A stretch of 55,078 bases of DNA from assembly GCA_944326015.1 (NCBI GenBank), contig CALVCJ010000002.1, positions 1 to 55,078 of the forward strand. The letters are read 5' to 3'. This DNA comes from Candidatus Gastranaerophilales bacterium (GTDB lineage Bacteria > Cyanobacteriota > Vampirovibrionia > Gastranaerophilales > Gastranaerophilaceae). Below are positions 16,372-26,386 of this stretch, one piece after another (positions within the stretch are counted from its first letter, which is position 1; each line of letters opens with the position of its first letter). The position numbers and the translations under genes were made by a program. The notes below the pieces were generated by a model. The model was not told where the DNA came from. It was given only the letters and a program-made list of their open reading frames with translations, and did no database searches.

Positions 16372-17367
16372 ATGAGTAATGTTATATTAAAAAATGTTAC
16401 TAAAATTTATGACAAAAAAAAAGTTATCGACAATGTTGATTTAACCATCAATGATAAAGAATTTATAGTGCTTGTCGGTGCATCCGGCTGCGGGAAATCA
16501 ACTCTTTTAAGAATGATTGCAGGATTAGAAGATATTACGGAAGGTGAAATTTTTATCGGGAACAAAAAAGTTAATGATGTACACCCAAAAGACAGAGATA
16601 TTGCATTTGTTTTCCAGAGTTATGCACTTTATCCACATATGACAGTAAGAGAAAATATTGCGTTCGGGCTTAAGATGAGAAAGGTTGATAAAGCAACAAT
16701 TGAAAAAAAAGTTCAGGAAGCAGCTGAAATATTAGATTTAGGCGAATATCTGGACAGGAAGCCCAAACAACTTTCGGGTGGTCAAAGACAAAGAGTAGCA
16801 CTTGGCCGTGCAATTGTCAGAAATCCTAAAGTATTTTTAATGGATGAGCCTTTATCAAACTTAGATGCGAAATTGCGTGTACAAATGCGTTCTGAAATCA
16901 AAAAGCTGCATGACAAATTACAAACAACATTTATTTATGTAACCCATGATCAAACAGAAGCGCTTACAATGGGCGACAGAGTAGTTGTACTGGATAAAGG
17001 AGTAATTCAACAGGCTGCAACCCCGGAAGAAATCTATAACAATCCTGCAAACTCATTTGTCGCAGGATTTGTCGGCTCGCCCCAGATGAATTTTATTGAT
17101 TGCAAAGACTTTCCTTATCAAACAAAAGAAAATACAGTTATCGGAATTCGTCCGGAAAAAATGGTCTGCGGCGGGGAAATAAAATTCTCTGTTAATATTG
17201 ATATTACAGAACTTTTGGGAAGTGAAAAAATTGCCTACTTTAACATTGGAAACAAAAAATGTTGTGCAAAACTTCCGGCAGATTTTAACATTGATAAAAC
17301 TCTTGAATTAAGCATAAACCTGAAAGATTTGTACTTTTTCGACAAAGAAACAGGTGTGAGAATATAA
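16372..17367 (+). CDS. ABC transporter ATPase, MalK/UgpC/MsmK (sugar import) type
   Basis: This is the energy-coupling ATPase of an importer, usually for sugars or glycerol phosphate. It has Walker A GASGCGKST (36-44), the Q-loop FVFQSYALYPHMTV, signature LSGGQRQRVALGRA, Walker B VFLMDEPLSNLDAKLR and the switch VTHDQTEA. The C-terminal regulatory TOBE region is present but short: 331 residues against roughly 360 in MalK-type proteins. No permease or binding protein is adjacent, so it may serve several unlinked transporters as MsmX does. It follows the kinase-like gene closely and could share its transcript. Confidence 0.85.
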   Translation: MSNVILKNVTKIYDKKKVIDNVDLTINDKEFIVLVGASGCGKSTLLRMIAGLEDITEGEIFIGNKKVNDVHPKDRDIAFVFQSYALYPHMTVRENIAFGLKMRKVDKATIEKKVQEAAEILDLGEYLDRKPKQLSGGQRQRVALGRAIVRNPKVFLMDEPLSNLDAKLRVQMRSEIKKLHDKLQTTFIYVTHDQTEALTMGDRVVVLDKGVIQQAATPEEIYNNPANSFVAGFVGSPQMNFIDCKDFPYQTKENTVIGIRPEKMVCGGEIKFSVNIDITELLGSEKIAYFNIGNKKCCAKLPADFNIDKTLELSINLKDLYFFDKETGVRI

Positions 17368-17372
17368 GTTTT

Positions 17373-17531
17373 TTAGTCTCTGCTGCAATCATCTTCTACC
17401 CAGATGATTGTTATATTTATAGGCTTTGCAAACGGATTTGCCGTATGCAGCCCTGAAAAAGTATTCTGTGCTATCGAATCATAAAACTTTATTTTTTCTG
17501 CTAATTTTTTAGTATAATCTAACAAATTCAT
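17373..17531 (-). CDS. Small ORF, 52 residues, unknown
   Basis: An ORF below the usual length cutoff occupies the gap between the ABC ATPase and rubrerythrin genes. It starts MNLLDYTKKLAEKIKFYDS and ends WVEDDCSRD. Codon use looks like that of its neighbours and an AGGGA lies about 9 bases before the ATG. It would be a small soluble protein. I recognise no family. Support is only the open frame and its start context. Confidence 0.4.
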   Translation of the reverse strand: MNLLDYTKKLAEKIKFYDSIAQNTFSGLHTANPFAKPINITIIWVEDDCSRD

Positions 17532-17681
17532 AATTCAATTCCCTGCTTATACATATTCTATTATCAAGTTTTTTTTACAGACAATAATCCTACCTGCGGG
17601 TACAATTTATTATTTTTAATAGTTAATACGGGTAATATCATATGCTGAAAACCTCTGTAAAATATTGTACGGAGGATAATT

Positions 17682-18260
17682 ATGACAGATAAAAAACTTT
17701 CAGGGACAAAAACAGAACAGAATTTAATCAATGCATACGCCGGCGAATCGCAGGCTAGAAACAGATATACATATTTTGCCAAAAAGGCTAAAGAAGAAGG
17801 TTACGAACAAATTGCAGAAATTTTTTGTATGACAGCAGATAACGAAAAAGAACATGCAAAACTTTTTTACGAATACATCGGCAACACCCGCGGTCATGTT
17901 GATGCAGAATATCCTTTTGAACTCGGAACAACAGAAGAAAATCTTGAAAGTGCAGCAGCTGGCGAAAAAGAAGAATGGTCATTTCTTTATGCCGAAGCAG
18001 AAAAAACAGCAAAAGAAGAAGGTTTTGATGAAATAGCAGATACATTTCACCATGTTATAGAAGCAGAAAAACACCATGAACAAAGATATTTAAAACTTCT
18101 TGAAAATATAAAAAACAATACAGTATTTACAAAAGACAAAGACGTATACTGGATGTGCAGAGAATGCGGCTACATCTATAAAGGTAAATCAGCTCCAAAA
18201 AAATGCCCAAACTGTCATCACGAACAGGCGTATTTTCAAATCTTATGCGAAAACTATTAA
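17682..18260 (+). CDS. rbr: Rubrerythrin
   Basis: Rubrerythrin reduces hydrogen peroxide in anaerobes. The 192-residue protein has the diiron four-helix domain (about 1-145), with Glu residues in the AGESQARNRY and NEKEHAKLF helices and in EEGFDEIADTFHHVIEAEKHHEQRY. A C-terminal rubredoxin-like domain has two Cys pairs (CRECGYIY and CPNCHH) binding iron. A GGAGGATAATT ribosome binding site precedes the ATG. Its presence suggests an anaerobe coping with transient oxygen. Single-gene unit. Confidence 0.94.
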   Translation: MTDKKLSGTKTEQNLINAYAGESQARNRYTYFAKKAKEEGYEQIAEIFCMTADNEKEHAKLFYEYIGNTRGHVDAEYPFELGTTEENLESAAAGEKEEWSFLYAEAEKTAKEEGFDEIADTFHHVIEAEKHHEQRYLKLLENIKNNTVFTKDKDVYWMCRECGYIYKGKSAPKKCPNCHHEQAYFQILCENY

Positions 18261-18345
18261 GTATTACAAATCAATGATAAACAATGTAACATTTTCCCGA
18301 AATCCTTTTAATTTATACTTTTTAATCGTATAATCATAATAGGTT

Positions 18346-21300
18346 ATGGGCAGAAATTTAAAAATTTTAATTATAATATTTTCATTCACGGTTTTATACG
18401 GGATTTACTATTGGGCAATACCCGCTGTTATAAATTCTGTCGAAAAAACCGAGCAGATTGAACAAATGATTTTAAAAGAAACCGGTTTTAAAGTTAGTGT
18501 GAAAAATCCTTCTTTAAAAATGGGAATTATACCATCTGTATGGATTAGGGCAGAAGATTTTTCAATCCTGAATGATGACGGCACTAAAGCACTTTCTGTT
18601 AATAAACCGTGTATAAACATAAGTATATTCCCGCTGCTGCTTAAAAATTTAAGCATAAAATATTTTTCAGCAGATAATATTAGTGCAAGCTTTGTTCTAG
18701 ATAAAGATACCAAAATAAAACTCGGGCAATATGCACTTGAACAACAAAGTAATCTGCCTTTGAGGTTGATACATATACACGGTCATCTAAACAGTTATAA
18801 TTTAAATCTGATGGATAAAATTCAGCAAAAAAAAATAAATATAGACGGGAAATATCTTATAATTAAAGAATTTACATCTGATAACCGTTTGAATTTATCT
18901 ACTATCGCCGACATTACAACAGGCAAAAAAAAAGCTTCAATAAAAACAGATCTTGATTTAAAACTACCGCTAAACAATTTGTCAGATGATGCAGACGATA
19001 TATCAGGTCATATAGCCAATCTTGATCTTGCTGATTTTTCTGTCTATGCAAAAACTCTTTCTAAAAATAAAATTAAATCTCTTTCAGGAATTGTTAATTT
19101 CACTGCAAATACCGTTATTAAAGCGGATAAACACAAACAATTAAAAACTAACCTGTTTATTAGTAATTTAGGAATTTTTAATGATGATTTAAAATCTTCT
19201 ATTCAACACAAAGGTAAACTTGAAATTAAAACCGATATCAATACATTAAAAAACGGTATCGATATTAATGAGATGAAAATTACCGGTAATGGAATTAATG
19301 CATTTGTAAGAGGCACAGTCACAGGATTAAACTACAGAATTCCGATTTTGGATTTAAAAGTGACACTTAATAAATCAAAAGCGGAAAATATTATTCAATT
19401 GCTACCAGGTGAACCAGATTTATGTCCGGATATTAACTTACTTCTTTTGAAAAAAGCCGGTTTTTGGGCTGATGCTACAGGGAATCTTGATATTAAAGGA
19501 AAAACAGATTTCCCTGAAGTCAAAGGTAGTATACTTTTATCAAATGCATATATGGTTAAACCAATACCAAATGCCGAAAAAGCTGTAATTAAACTGAGTT
19601 TTAACGGCAATAATGTAGATCTGGATGTTAATGTTCCAACAAGTCGGACGCAATATGTTACAGTTAAAGGCCCTATAGAACTTTATAAGGAAAAAAGGGG
19701 CGATTTAAAAATTACAAGCACTGATAATGTGGATTTAAAAACCGCACAAATTGTTCTTAATCCTCTTCATGACATACTAAATTTTGATATTGGACCTGTC
19801 CCTATAATGGATATAAAAGGCAGAGGCGGAATTAATCTCCATGTTATAGGAAGCCGTCAAAACCCGCATGGTTGGGGCCAATTTAAGTTTAATAACGCAA
19901 CCGTATCTTTTCTTGATATACACAACATGGTTATGAAAAACGGTTCTGGAACTCTTGATTTTGATAACCAGAATACTGTTTTTCAAACGAATTCTGCTTC
20001 TCTTCACGGCAAACCGGTTTCTGTCAGCGGCACATGTTCTCTAACCGGAGTATTAGATTTTAATGTAAACGCAAACAGACAGGATTTGGGAAATCTTTTA
20101 AAAATTATTAAAACATCTCCGATGCTGGCGGATATTCAAAAACTCACTGAAAAACTTGAAGCAGGAAGTGGAACTGCAAACCTTAAATTAAATCTAACAG
20201 GCAAAGTTAATGACCCTAAAGATATCGTATTCAATAAAAATCTTTTTGCAAAAGGAACAGTACAGCTTCTTTCAAATACAATTAAAATAAAGGATGTTCC
20301 TTCTGAAATAACTAAAGTATCAGGGATTGTGAATTTTAACAATCTCGATACTGATATAAACATTAAATCAAATATTAAAAATTCACAAATAAAAATAACA
20401 GGTAACATGAATGAAAAAACAGGGGATTTGAAAATTGTATCTGACATGTTTAATATTGGAGATGCAATAAGCACTTTACCGAAAAATCTAAAAATCCCTT
20501 ACAAAGCCGATCTCGCAACAATAAATACATCATTTAATGCCCGATATAAAGGCAGCTTGCAAAACATAGATCCCGATAACATATCAGTAAAAGGTAAAAT
20601 ATATTCAAATAAAGGTGCAAAAAGTACAATTATTACGGATAATTCGCCATTCGAACTCTATAAATCAGCATTTAAACTTACATCTGTGAAAGGGACGTTT
20701 AAAAAAAGTCCTTATAATATTTCACTAAATATTTCTGACATTTTTAATAAATCAAGGGTGGTAAATGGCAACTGTCAAATTAACTCGCTTGATTTGAATT
20801 TAATAAACGATGATGCGCTGAAATTTCTACTTCCGCCCCAGAGTGCAAAAGAACTCAAAAGTATTGATTTTACTAATGGAAAAATTAATCTGACAGCACA
20901 CGTTAGAAATAATAATCTCAGTGCATATACACAGCTTGACGATGTAAGCATGTTTTATAAACCAAAAAATTTAAAACTGACAGTAAACAGCGGGAATATA
21001 ATTTTAAGAAACGACATTTTACAGTTAAATAAAATTAACGCTAAACTCGGTCAAATGCCTGTTTTTGCAGACGGGAAAATATCATCTATATTCAAAAAAC
21101 CGAATTTAAATTTATACATAAATGCAAAACCCACACAGGAATTCCTTGATCAGTTCTTTAACAACAACGCATTATACCCGGTAAAACTCAAAGGCGATTC
21201 CATTTTAACCTCAAAAATTACAGGCACTGCAAATAATTTAAATGCAAAATCCGTGTTTAATATGGCAGAAAATTCAACTCTTTATTACATGGGAGCATCA

Positions 21301-22797
21301 ATAGGTGATGTCGAAAATCCCGTAAAAATTACAGTTGACAGTACATATTCCCCGGATAGAATTAAACTTAATAACTTCCAATACGATAAAATCATTAGCT
21401 CACAAAATAATAAACCATATGTCAAGCCGCAGCTTAATGCCTCAGGTGCTATAAGTATGCTGCCGGGAAATAACGTACGCTTTAATAATTTCAAAATAAA
21501 AACACAAACTCCGACTGATGCAAAAATTTTCAATATTATTTTCAGAAAACCGTTTATGAAACAGGGTGTTTTTACATCAGATCTCGTTTTGAACGGAACT
21601 TCTCTGAATCCTAAAATCATAGGAACACTTAATATAACAAGTATTGATATCCCGTTTTTTGACTCAACAATAAGAGACATAAATCTTAACTTTGAACATG
21701 ATAAAATTACAGCCGCAAGCAGAGGAACAGTTCTCACAAACGACGTTTACATTGATGCTGTAATCAAAAACGAACTTATACCGCCTTATATACTACAGGA
21801 TTTAAAAGTTAAACTTGCCGATTTAAATATCAATAAAATTACCGATACAATGAGAGATATCGAAGCTGATGCAACAAGAAACCCCATAATCACCTCACAA
21901 TCAACACAAAACTTTGATATATCCCAGCTGATTATTCAAAAAGCCATTATAACAGCCGATAAAATAAAAGTAAAAAATATTAAAGCAGATAACTTTAAGG
22001 CAGATTTAAGCCTTGACAGAGAAGGACTTTTGAATATAAAAAACTTCAAATTCGACATTGCAGAAGGTAATGTCTTAGGACATTTTACGCATAACCTTAA
22101 AAATCACAAAACAAATCTTAATATAAATCTTGACAGGGCAAACGCCCTTATTATGTCAGAAGCTTTATTTGACCTGAAGGGGCAGGTTTACGGATTGGTA
22201 AACGGAAACTTTAACTTAAACTGTACAGGTGATTCCCAAGAAAACTGTTTTAAAACACTGTCAGGAGAAGGTAGTTTTAAAATTGCAGATGGCAGAATGC
22301 CAAAACTCGGTTCACTTGAATATCTTTTAAAAGCCGGCAACTTATTAAAAGGCGGTTTTACGGGGCTATCTATCAATAGTCTTATTGACCTTGTAACTCC
22401 GTTGAAAACAGGCAACTTTGAAAGTATATCCGGTCATATACACTTAACTGACGGAACAGCAGATGATATTAATATTTATTCAAGCGGTCATGATTTAAAT
22501 ATGTATATGACTGGTTCATACAATGTAGTAAGTTCAATTGCAGATATGAAGATATACGGAAGCCTGTCAAAAAACATAACAACAGTTTTCGGCAAAATTA
22601 AAAACGCTTCATTAAATACTCTTTTTAATACTATACCTGGAATAAACGATTCAACAGAAAAACTTCTGCTTCAGGAAGATATTGCAAAAATTCCGAATAT
22701 AAAAGACGCTACAGACATATACAGAATATTTGCAGTTGACATTAACGGAGACATCAACGGGGTTGATTATGTAAGAAGCTTTCAATGGGTTAAATAA
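18346..22797 (+). CDS. AsmA-like (TamB/YhdP-superfamily) envelope protein
   Basis: A 1483-residue protein with an N-terminal membrane anchor (about residues 5-27, LKILIIIFSFTVLYGIYYW) and a very long periplasmic part. That part is made of short alternating beta strands, rich in Asn, Asp, Lys and Ile, typical of the AsmA/YhdP/TamB family that bridges inner and outer membranes and moves phospholipids or assists outer-membrane assembly. The conserved AsmA N-terminal block is recognisable (TGFKVSVKNPSLKMG, then AEDFSIL), and a C-terminal AsmA-like block lies near 1290-1400 (SGEGSFKIADGRMPK). Its presence implies a diderm envelope. A TATAAT box lies 12 bases before the ATG, so the leader is very short. 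The precise family member is uncertain. Confidence 0.75.
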   Translation: MGRNLKILIIIFSFTVLYGIYYWAIPAVINSVEKTEQIEQMILKETGFKVSVKNPSLKMGIIPSVWIRAEDFSILNDDGTKALSVNKPCINISIFPLLLKNLSIKYFSADNISASFVLDKDTKIKLGQYALEQQSNLPLRLIHIHGHLNSYNLNLMDKIQQKKINIDGKYLIIKEFTSDNRLNLSTIADITTGKKKASIKTDLDLKLPLNNLSDDADDISGHIANLDLADFSVYAKTLSKNKIKSLSGIVNFTANTVIKADKHKQLKTNLFISNLGIFNDDLKSSIQHKGKLEIKTDINTLKNGIDINEMKITGNGINAFVRGTVTGLNYRIPILDLKVTLNKSKAENIIQLLPGEPDLCPDINLLLLKKAGFWADATGNLDIKGKTDFPEVKGSILLSNAYMVKPIPNAEKAVIKLSFNGNNVDLDVNVPTSRTQYVTVKGPIELYKEKRGDLKITSTDNVDLKTAQIVLNPLHDILNFDIGPVPIMDIKGRGGINLHVIGSRQNPHGWGQFKFNNATVSFLDIHNMVMKNGSGTLDFDNQNTVFQTNSASLHGKPVSVSGTCSLTGVLDFNVNANRQDLGNLLKIIKTSPMLADIQKLTEKLEAGSGTANLKLNLTGKVNDPKDIVFNKNLFAKGTVQLLSNTIKIKDVPSEITKVSGIVNFNNLDTDINIKSNIKNSQIKITGNMNEKTGDLKIVSDMFNIGDAISTLPKNLKIPYKADLATINTSFNARYKGSLQNIDPDNISVKGKIYSNKGAKSTIITDNSPFELYKSAFKLTSVKGTFKKSPYNISLNISDIFNKSRVVNGNCQINSLDLNLINDDALKFLLPPQSAKELKSIDFTNGKINLTAHVRNNNLSAYTQLDDVSMFYKPKNLKLTVNSGNIILRNDILQLNKINAKLGQMPVFADGKISSIFKKPNLNLYINAKPTQEFLDQFFNNNALYPVKLKGDSILTSKITGTANNLNAKSVFNMAENSTLYYMGASIGDVENPVKITVDSTYSPDRIKLNNFQYDKIISSQNNKPYVKPQLNASGAISMLPGNNVRFNNFKIKTQTPTDAKIFNIIFRKPFMKQGVFTSDLVLNGTSLNPKIIGTLNITSIDIPFFDSTIRDINLNFEHDKITAASRGTVLTNDVYIDAVIKNELIPPYILQDLKVKLADLNINKITDTMRDIEADATRNPIITSQSTQNFDISQLIIQKAIITADKIKVKNIKADNFKADLSLDREGLLNIKNFKFDIAEGNVLGHFTHNLKNHKTNLNINLDRANALIMSEALFDLKGQVYGLVNGNFNLNCTGDSQENCFKTLSGEGSFKIADGRMPKLGSLEYLLKAGNLLKGGFTGLSINSLIDLVTPLKTGNFESISGHIHLTDGTADDINIYSSGHDLNMYMTGSYNVVSSIADMKIYGSLSKNITTVFGKIKNASLNTLFNTIPGINDSTEKLLLQEDIAKIPNIKDATDIYRIFAVDINGDINGVDYVRSFQWVK

Positions 22798-23942
22798 CTA
22801 AAATCTTATTCTCTGCGGATAATCTTTAGGGATTTTCCAGCCGTTATATTGAATTAATGCGGTACACATACCATGTAAAATAGCATCCCCCACCTGACTT
22901 TCACAACCTCTGTATAGCATATCTTTAGACCCATCCCAAAGATACTTACAAGGTTCAAATCCTTTTCCATAATGATATTTCCACGCATTTCCTTCCCCAA
23001 CAGGTTTAAAAGCAAAAGTAAATCTGCAAATTCCGTTTGCATGTTCAGGAGTATTTGAGGCACATTTTTTTGCATTAGACGTGTAAAAATACCAGTCTCT
23101 TGATGATGAGCTATATACCTGTTGCAATGCACTGCCGTCAGGGAAATATACCATAAAGGTACCATCTGACAACTCTTCTGTTTTCATAATCTTCATGTAA
23201 GGAACTAAATATTTATTAAACCATTTTTCTGCTTCTGATGAGCCCGGAACTATATTTCCGTCCTTATCAAATTGCGCGCCTGATAAATCTTCATACCAGT
23301 AAGCTCTATCCCCGTAATCATTCTCGGCAAGAGTAATTGCCTGGTTCATCACAGTATAAATCTTTTTAAGCCGCGTTTCAACAACTGTATTTCTATAATT
23401 TTGAATTAATACAGGCATTGTCATTGCTGCAACAACACCGATTATGCCGAGAGTGATGAGGACTTCGGCAAGGGTAAAGGCAGCTTTCTTTTTCAGTGAA
23501 GAGAGCTTCTCAGCTTTCCTCCCCCGGGGGAGAGATTGAGGGGAGAGGGGGAACGTAGCCGTTCCATCCGAAACACGGGTTGTGCATAAATTTTCAATGT
23601 CATGCACAGCTTGAGTAGCACCACCACTATAACATACTAAGGACTGACATAAATTGTTCGACAGGACTACGTGCGTAACACCCTCCCTGATTAGGGAGGG
23701 ATGGGGTGGGTATTGATGATTGTTACCCATCCTCTTATCCTTCCCTAACAAGGGAAGGATGATTTCATTGTTTTTGATAATTGCTTTGCATCTTTGCCTA
23801 TTGGCGTCTGTGCCTCCAGTTAAGAGATCCTGAAATAAATTCAGGATGACGTAAATAGTTTGACTTATTGACCTGCGGGCTTCCTGCCTTCTATTTAGCT
23901 GACGAGGCCCCCCCCCCCGAATTTACATTTTTTAATATTCAT
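22798..23942 (-). CDS. Prepilin-like protein with poly-G-interrupted, repeat-built leader (frame disrupted as read)
   Basis: The prepilin body (F of FTLAEVLITLGIIGVVAAM at 23478, ending in CTALIQYNGWKIP) is intact to 22798. Upstream, the best start is the ATG at 23942, 7 bases after a strong AAAGGAG. It encodes MNIKKCKF and then runs into 11 consecutive G. As read, the ATG frame stops after 15 residues; with 12 G it continues without stop through about 140 codons of palindrome-rich sequence into the prepilin motif, giving a leader of about 155 residues. Without a frame change only weak internal starts (TTG at 23751, ATG at 23730) are available. The residue before the cleavage site is Ala, not Gly. 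Phase variation, slippage or a homopolymer sequencing error are all possible. Confidence 0.65.
23519..23850. repeat. Cluster of palindromic REP-like elements inside the prepilin leader
   Basis: At least four palindromes lie here: CTCCCCCGGGGGAG (23519-23532), CCCTCCCT/AGGGAGGG (23681-23700), a perfect 10-bp inverted repeat ATCCTTCCCT/AGGGAAGGAT (23737-23760), and the 27-base element at 23824-23850, which recurs inverted at 28219-28245. They look like intergenic repeats, yet together they leave the prepilin reading frame open. GTGCGTAA at about 23670 also matches a segment at 42957 in the third poly-G gene. Confidence 0.7.
23908..23918 (-). repeat. Poly-G tract (11 G on coding strand)
   Basis: Eleven consecutive C on the plus strand lie eight codons after the ATG of the prepilin-like gene. 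Runs of ten or more G/C occur only three times in this window, each at the same place in a prepilin-like gene. Length 12 would put start and prepilin in one frame. Confidence 0.9.
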
Positions 23943-24000
23943 AATTTACTCCTTTCATCTACCATACTTATTATAACTTATTTATTTTATAATTTCAATC

Positions 24001-24207
24001 CTATGGCACTGGGTCATAGCCGCCTTCATGGTAAGGATGACATTTGCTAATCCTTTTTATCCCGAGCCATCCGCCTTTTATTACTCCGTATTTTTCAATT
24101 GCTTGACGGGTGTACTCGGAACATGTCGGATAAAACCGGCAAACTGCAGGTGTATGTTTTGAAATTTTTTGATAAATTGAAATTAAAAATAAAATTATCT
24201 TTTTCAT
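24001..24207 (-). CDS. yidD: Membrane protein insertion efficiency factor YidD
   Basis: YidD is a small membrane-associated protein that helps YidC insert inner-membrane proteins. The 68-residue product has the full family pattern: an N-terminal hydrophobic stretch ([14 protein letters not shown]), the conserved [10 protein letters not shown] motif, [18 protein letters not shown], and the C-terminal [13 protein letters not shown]. It lies just upstream of the poly-G prepilin gene on the same strand. The usual rnpA-yidD-yidC cluster is not present here. Confidence 0.93.
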   Translation of the reverse strand: MKKIILFLISIYQKISKHTPAVCRFYPTCSEYTRQAIEKYGVIKGGWLGIKRISKCHPYHEGGYDPVP

Positions 24208-24271
24208 TTTAATAAATAGTTACATTAATAACTTTAGAACGGCATTGAGCCAAAGAGCTATATACAGAGTA

Positions 24272-26386
24272 CTACTGTTCCATTTGGTAAGATTCACCGA
24301 TTGTATCAATTGCTTCAACCTTAATATCCGTAATCAATTCGGAATAAGATATTACAACAATAGTCGGAATATGACGTTCAAGAAGCTGGTACAATGGCAG
24401 TCTTATTCTAGGGGAACACAAAATTACAGGCTGCTGACCGCATGCCTGATGCGCTCTCATTAAAGTTGTTGCCGTTGTTTCAATTAATTCCTGAACCTGC
24501 ATTGGATTTAACAAAAACATTGTGCCGAGTTCAGTTCTTTGACAACTATCATCAAGAGTTTTTTCCCATTCAGGAGAAAGTGTCAAAGCATATAATACTC
24601 TGTCATCTCCAACATTTGCAAGACATATTTGACGTCCAAGAGCGGCTCGCAAACGTTCCGATAAAATATCAGGTTCTTTTGAAAATCTTGCATAGTCACA
24701 AAGCCTTTCAAACACAAAGATAATATCTTTTATAGAAACTTTTTCTCTAATCAGGTTAACAAAAATCTTCCTCAAATCACTTGTTGAAATAATTGTGGGG
24801 ACGAGATCATTAACAAGTGTCGGATCTTGTGAACGAACAAGTTCCATAAGCTTGAGAACATCTGTTTTTGTCATAACCTCATCAACATGTTTTCTGACAC
24901 ATTCCTGAAGGTGTGTAACAATAACATCCGTTGAATCAACTGCAGTAACCGAACGAGCAGTTTTGGCATCTTCAGGCGAAATCCAGTAAGCCTGAGTCTG
25001 ATATGTAGGATCAATTCCGATAATTGCATCTTGAGGTACTTCTTTTTTCATAGCATCCCACTGATCAGCAATTACCATTAATTTCCCGGGGTATACATAA
25101 CCTGTCGCAACAGTGTTTCCTCTTATTGAAATCATGTATTCGTTAGCATCTAAAGCTGAGGAATCCATAATTCTTATATTAGGCAGAATGTAACCGAGTT
25201 CATCAGTAACTCTCTGACGTAAAGCGGCAATTTTTGCAAGCAGCTGTCCTTCCTGATCAGGATCTGCAATTACAAGAAGGTTTGACCCCACCTGCAAACT
25301 CAAAACATCAACCCCTAAACGTTCATACATTCTGTTCGGGTTAACAAGATCCTGCATATTCTGGCGCACATTTTCCAACTGCCCCAGTTGTGATTGAACA
25401 TCGGCATTGATTAAGGTTGAGAATCCCGCAATAAATAAACCAACTGCAAACATAAAGAATGGTAAAAAAGGAAGGCCTGTTCCTTGCCAAAACCAAGTAT
25501 GACCTGTTATTGCTAAAAACATTAAAAATATTGATGCAAGAAACAGAGCATTAGGTTTACTTACAATCTGTCCCGTAACATCAGTACCTAAAGAATTAGC
25601 AGCAGAAGAACGAGTCATAAATACACCAGCCGCAATTGACATTAAAAGTGAAGGCAATTGAGATGCAAGACCATCACCAATTGTTAAAATAGTGTATTTT
25701 GAAACCGCATCAGCAATTGGCATCTGATTCATCAAGCAGCCGATACACAAGCCGCCAATGATATTAATTAATACAATAATAATACCTGCAATTGTATCAC
25801 CTTTTACGAACTTCATCGCACCGTCCATGCTACCGAAAAGATTTGATTCTCTCTGCAAATCTTCACGTTTTTTCGTTGCTTCTTCCGGTGAAATCAAACC
25901 AGCGTTAAAATCCGCATCAATTGTCATTTGTTTACCGGGCATTGCATCCAATGCAAAACGTGCGGCAACTTCTGCGATACGTTCTGCACCTTTTGTAATT
26001 ACCATGAACTGCACAACCGTAATAATCAGGAAGATTACACCGCCTACAATCATGTTTCCGCCGGTTACGAATGTTCCAAATGCATGAATAACTTCGCCTG
26101 CCTCACCCTTAGATAAAATCAACCTTGTTGAAGCAATAGAAAGTACAAGCCTGAACATTGTTCCGATAAGAATAATTGAAGGGAATGAAGCAAGTTCAAG
26201 CGTCTTTTTTACATACAAAGAAATCATCAAAAGAACAACACCAAGAGCAATATTTAAGCTTATACAAAAATTAACAACCCAATTTGGAAGCTCTACAAGC
26301 AAAAGAACTATCAGCAATAGTACAAATATTGCCATAAAAACTTCGCTTAAATTTGTTCCTCCGCCCTGAGCCTGTTCCTGTGCCAT
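24272..26386 (-). CDS. flhA: Flagellar-type export gate protein FlhA
   Basis: FlhA forms the nonameric export gate of the flagellar type III apparatus. The 704-residue protein has about eight transmembrane helices in residues 15-330 and the FHIPEP family signature (FRLVLSIASTRLIL, then RFALDAMPGKQMTIDADF with conserved Asp). A cytoplasmic ring domain (about 360-700) includes a SALDANEYMISIRG segment. The ATG overlaps the fliH stop by one base (TAATG), so translation is coupled. Order fliE-fliF-(fliG-like)-fliH-flhA. A non-flagellar type III homologue (SctV) cannot be fully excluded. Confidence 0.9.
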   Translation of the reverse strand: MAQEQAQGGGTNLSEVFMAIFVLLLIVLLLVELPNWVVNFCISLNIALGVVLLMISLYVKKTLELASFPSIILIGTMFRLVLSIASTRLILSKGEAGEVIHAFGTFVTGGNMIVGGVIFLIITVVQFMVITKGAERIAEVAARFALDAMPGKQMTIDADFNAGLISPEEATKKREDLQRESNLFGSMDGAMKFVKGDTIAGIIIVLINIIGGLCIGCLMNQMPIADAVSKYTILTIGDGLASQLPSLLMSIAAGVFMTRSSAANSLGTDVTGQIVSKPNALFLASIFLMFLAITGHTWFWQGTGLPFLPFFMFAVGLFIAGFSTLINADVQSQLGQLENVRQNMQDLVNPNRMYERLGVDVLSLQVGSNLLVIADPDQEGQLLAKIAALRQRVTDELGYILPNIRIMDSSALDANEYMISIRGNTVATGYVYPGKLMVIADQWDAMKKEVPQDAIIGIDPTYQTQAYWISPEDAKTARSVTAVDSTDVIVTHLQECVRKHVDEVMTKTDVLKLMELVRSQDPTLVNDLVPTIISTSDLRKIFVNLIREKVSIKDIIFVFERLCDYARFSKEPDILSERLRAALGRQICLANVGDDRVLYALTLSPEWEKTLDDSCQRTELGTMFLLNPMQVQELIETTATTLMRAHQACGQQPVILCSPRIRLPLYQLLERHIPTIVVISYSELITDIKVEAIDTIGESYQMEQ

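Noticed and set aside
22920..22970. Possible tRNA T-loop (GGTTCAAATCC)
   Set aside because: It lies inside the prepilin coding sequence and no cloverleaf can be drawn around it.
23500..23945. Insertion sequence carrying a transposase
   Set aside because: The stretch consists of short palindromes and a G tract; there is no transposase ORF or terminal inverted repeat pair of IS size.
25758..26116. Plus-strand ORFs opposite flhA
   Set aside because: Shadows of the intact, well-conserved flhA frame on the other strand.
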